In this document: in pieces, positions 29,338 to 30,578 of the stretch
Numbering within the stretch: the stretch's first letter is position 1
How the letters are laid out: each line of letters begins with the position of its first letter
IMG/VR virus record: IMGVR_UViG_3300032236_001189
Location: 1 to 30,578 of that record
Reading direction: 5' to 3' (one strand)
From: a virus
Length of the DNA: 30,578 nt
Position numbers and translations under genes: made by a program
Notes under the pieces: model-generated
The model's input: only the letters and a program-made list of their open reading frames with translations
Database searches by the model: none
Told to the model about the DNA's origin: nothing

Positions 29338-30049
29338 CCAAGAAGCTTCCATTGAAGTTGTACTCACCAGCGTGAGTGATTCGAACCCAAGGCGCAGCAT
29401 AGACATCTCCGCCAGCTTGACGCCACATCTCACAGAATGCGTAGTCTTCTGACAGAAGAATTGACTCTGGCTCTGGAGTGATTCGTGTAGTGAAGTATTC
29501 AGTAATTTCTTCACCCATGTTTACGCTGATACCAAGAGAGTTGCTCTTATATTTAGGAAGAGTCTTATCTAGGGTCTCAAACACATTGCGACTGATAAAC
29601 ATCATTCCAGTACCGATGTCACGAACCTTGAAAGGTTCATTGGCTTTGAAGGTCTGGTCCTCTGGCAGGAAGTTGATAGCAAATGCACCAGAGTAGTGGT
29701 CGAGGTTTGGTTTACCCGCGAGCGCCGCAGCACGAACATTGTCCCAGTTAATAATCTTCATTGGGTAGACAGCACCAATTAGGTCTTTACCAGATTCAAC
29801 CATGTCTGCCACATCTTCGGCAACAAACCCGTGGTCTCCATCAATAAAAAGGAGTGCATCGTAGTCGCTCTTTACAAATTCGTGTGCAAGAGTATTGCGG
29901 GCACGGGTGATAAGGCTTTCGTTGGTAATAGAGATGTGTCGAACGGTGTGGCCGCGCTTAGTTAGCTCTTGAGTCAAGTCTGAGACCGAAGCCACATACA
30001 CGCTCTTAGCATTACCGCCATACATCGGGGTAGCAAGGAAAATTTTCAT
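29243..30049 (-). CDS. Glycosyltransferase-like protein, GT-A fold
   Basis: A 268-residue protein starting FLATPMYGG, with ITNESLITRARNTLAHEFVKSDYDALLFIDGDHGF giving the DxD-type metal site (about 70-72), then AVYPMK and a central acceptor domain with IGTGMMFISRNVFE, LLSEDYAFCEMWRQAGGDVYAAPWVRITHAG. This is the MNN9/ANP1-like or GT2-like pattern seen in several phage genes. The serine/aspartate-rich tail (EDAPEDSSQSSDTSDADSE) is encoded antisense to the recombinase gene. The start has only a weak GGA site. Confidence 0.82.
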   Translation of the reverse strand: MKIFLATPMYGGNAKSVYVASVSDLTQELTKRGHTVRHISITNESLITRARNTLAHEFVKSDYDALLFIDGDHGFVAEDVADMVESGKDLIGAVYPMKIINWDNVRAAALAGKPNLDHYSGAFAINFLPEDQTFKANEPFKVRDIGTGMMFISRNVFETLDKTLPKYKSNSLGISVNMGEEITEYFTTRITPEPESILLSEDYAFCEMWRQAGGDVYAAPWVRITHAGEYNFNGSFLAMLEIQNRTVTPEDAPEDSSQSSDTSDADSE

Positions 30050-30075
30050 TTCATATATCCAATCTAGTTTTTGTG

Positions 30076-30113
30076 GTGGGGGTTAGGGAAACTATGCAAA
30101 ACCTAACCCCCAC
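30076..30113. repeat. Perfect 12-bp inverted repeat in the leader of the glycosyltransferase gene
   Basis: GTGGGGGTTAGG and CCTAACCCCCAC are exact complements 14 bases apart, 27 bases before the ATG on the minus strand. No T-run follows on either strand, so it may be an operator or an RNA element rather than a simple terminator. Confidence 0.8.
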
Positions 30114-30114
30114 A

Positions 30115-30141
30115 GTGCTTCTCTCCCAAGAGCACATTTTT
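30115..30141 (+). terminator. Possible plus-strand terminator
   Basis: GTGCT-T-CT pairs with AGAGCAC (one bulged T) and is followed by ATTTTTATT. It could stop plus-strand transcripts that pass the recombinase gene. Confidence 0.5.
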
Positions 30142-30181
30142 ATTCTATAGCATTTTTTGATAAAAACACTATTTGAAACTG

Positions 30182-30578
30182 CTAAAAGATTTTAGCCATT
30201 CGTGTTGCTTGCGTCCAATCAACTTCGCCAGTTGGGACAGCACGAGGAGTGCCAACACGGTTCTGAATCATTGCACGAGCACCCTGACCAACAATCGGCA
30301 GACCGCGGTCAGTCAGCTTACGCTGGAATGCAATCTGAGTCATAGGACGCTCACCGCGCTCATCCGACCACATACGATATGTTGAGTAGATAGACTTTAG
30401 CGAAACACTTGAACCCTCAGATTCGCGAGTCTCTTCATCTAGGAAGATACCAATACGGTCCTCGTTCTTGCGGTAAATTTCAGCAGCTTCTTGAACTGCC
30501 TTACACCAACCTAGAGGGTCGCGAGCGCTAGAGTTTAGATACTTAATTGCACCCTCAACAGCCCAAGCCAAGATTGCT
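30182..30578 (-). CDS. C-terminal end of D5/P4-type primase-helicase (5' end outside window)
   Basis: The frame is open to the window edge. The visible 132 residues begin AILAWAVEGAIKYLN and continue with PLGWCKAVQEAAEIYRKNEDRIGIFLDEET, VSLKSIYSTYRMWSDERGERPMTQIAFQRKLTDRG, the layout of the C-terminal domain (D5_N/P4 primase C-terminal) after the helicase core of phage and plasmid D5-type proteins. The ATPase motifs should lie beyond 30578. It would unwind and prime phage DNA. Confidence 0.8.
   Translation of the reverse strand, partial: AILAWAVEGAIKYLNSSARDPLGWCKAVQEAAEIYRKNEDRIGIFLDEETRESEGSSVSLKSIYSTYRMWSDERGERPMTQIAFQRKLTDRGLPIVGQGARAMIQNRVGTPRAVPTGEVDWTQATRMAKIF

Overview
The window is a piece of a tailed actinobacteriophage genome of moderate GC. 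It carries tail fibres, lysis genes, phage replication genes, a dense block of tiny overlapping genes, and tRNAs with a tmRNA. The actinobacterial host is inferred from a WhiB regulator, ThyX, a DUF3039 protein, an MSMEG_6728-type protein and several promoters whose -10 box lies 6-7 nt before the start codon (leaderless mRNAs). The modest GC and the collagen-like and ANS..ALGSS-type fibre repeats fit a freshwater actinobacterial host, but that is a guess.

Layout. 1-2.3 kb (+): the end of a PA14 tail protein, a holin-like membrane protein and an endolysin, closed by a terminator. 2.4-11.9 kb (-): ThyX, a CorA-type transporter, a glycosyltransferase, tRNA-Gln/Ser/Thr, an HNH nuclease, a pyrimidine-dimer-glycosylase-like protein, tRNA-Asp, ten small overlapping genes, a permuted papain-like enzyme, then a structured non-coding RNA with a tRNA-Gly inside it, tRNA-Asn and tmRNA. 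12.0-12.5 kb (+): a helix-turn-helix protein behind a consensus promoter. 12.5-18.7 kb (-): a second holin candidate, WhiB, an FmdB-like zinc ribbon, NrdH, a secreted transcobalamin-like protein, cobalamin adenosyltransferase, another HNH nuclease, the B12-dependent ribonucleotide reductase, DUF3039 and a GH130-like propeller. 18.8-26.4 kb (+): six tail-fibre genes and one small downstream gene. 26.8-29.3 kb (+): a DUF4406-dNMP kinase fusion, small genes, a secreted HNH-like protein and a serine recombinase. 29.2-30.6 kb (-): a second glycosyltransferase and the C-terminal end of a D5/P4-type primase-helicase.

How the genes work together. ThyX, NrdJ, NrdH and dNMP kinase feed dNTP synthesis. 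NrdJ needs adenosylcobalamin. The PduO-type adenosyltransferase beside it makes that cofactor, and the secreted protein next to that resembles cobalamin-binding transcobalamin domains, so the phage seems to carry a small B12 capture-and-activation set.

Most unusual are (1) an about 570-nt structured RNA (about 11216 to 10647, minus strand) with its own promoter and terminator, reminiscent of the large ornate phage RNAs GOLLD and ROOL; (2) the tRNA-Gly embedded in it, which has an eight-nucleotide anticodon loop containing CCCC, as in +1 frameshift suppressor tRNAs; and (3) a duplicated two-block regulatory element upstream of two transcription units about 19 kb apart.
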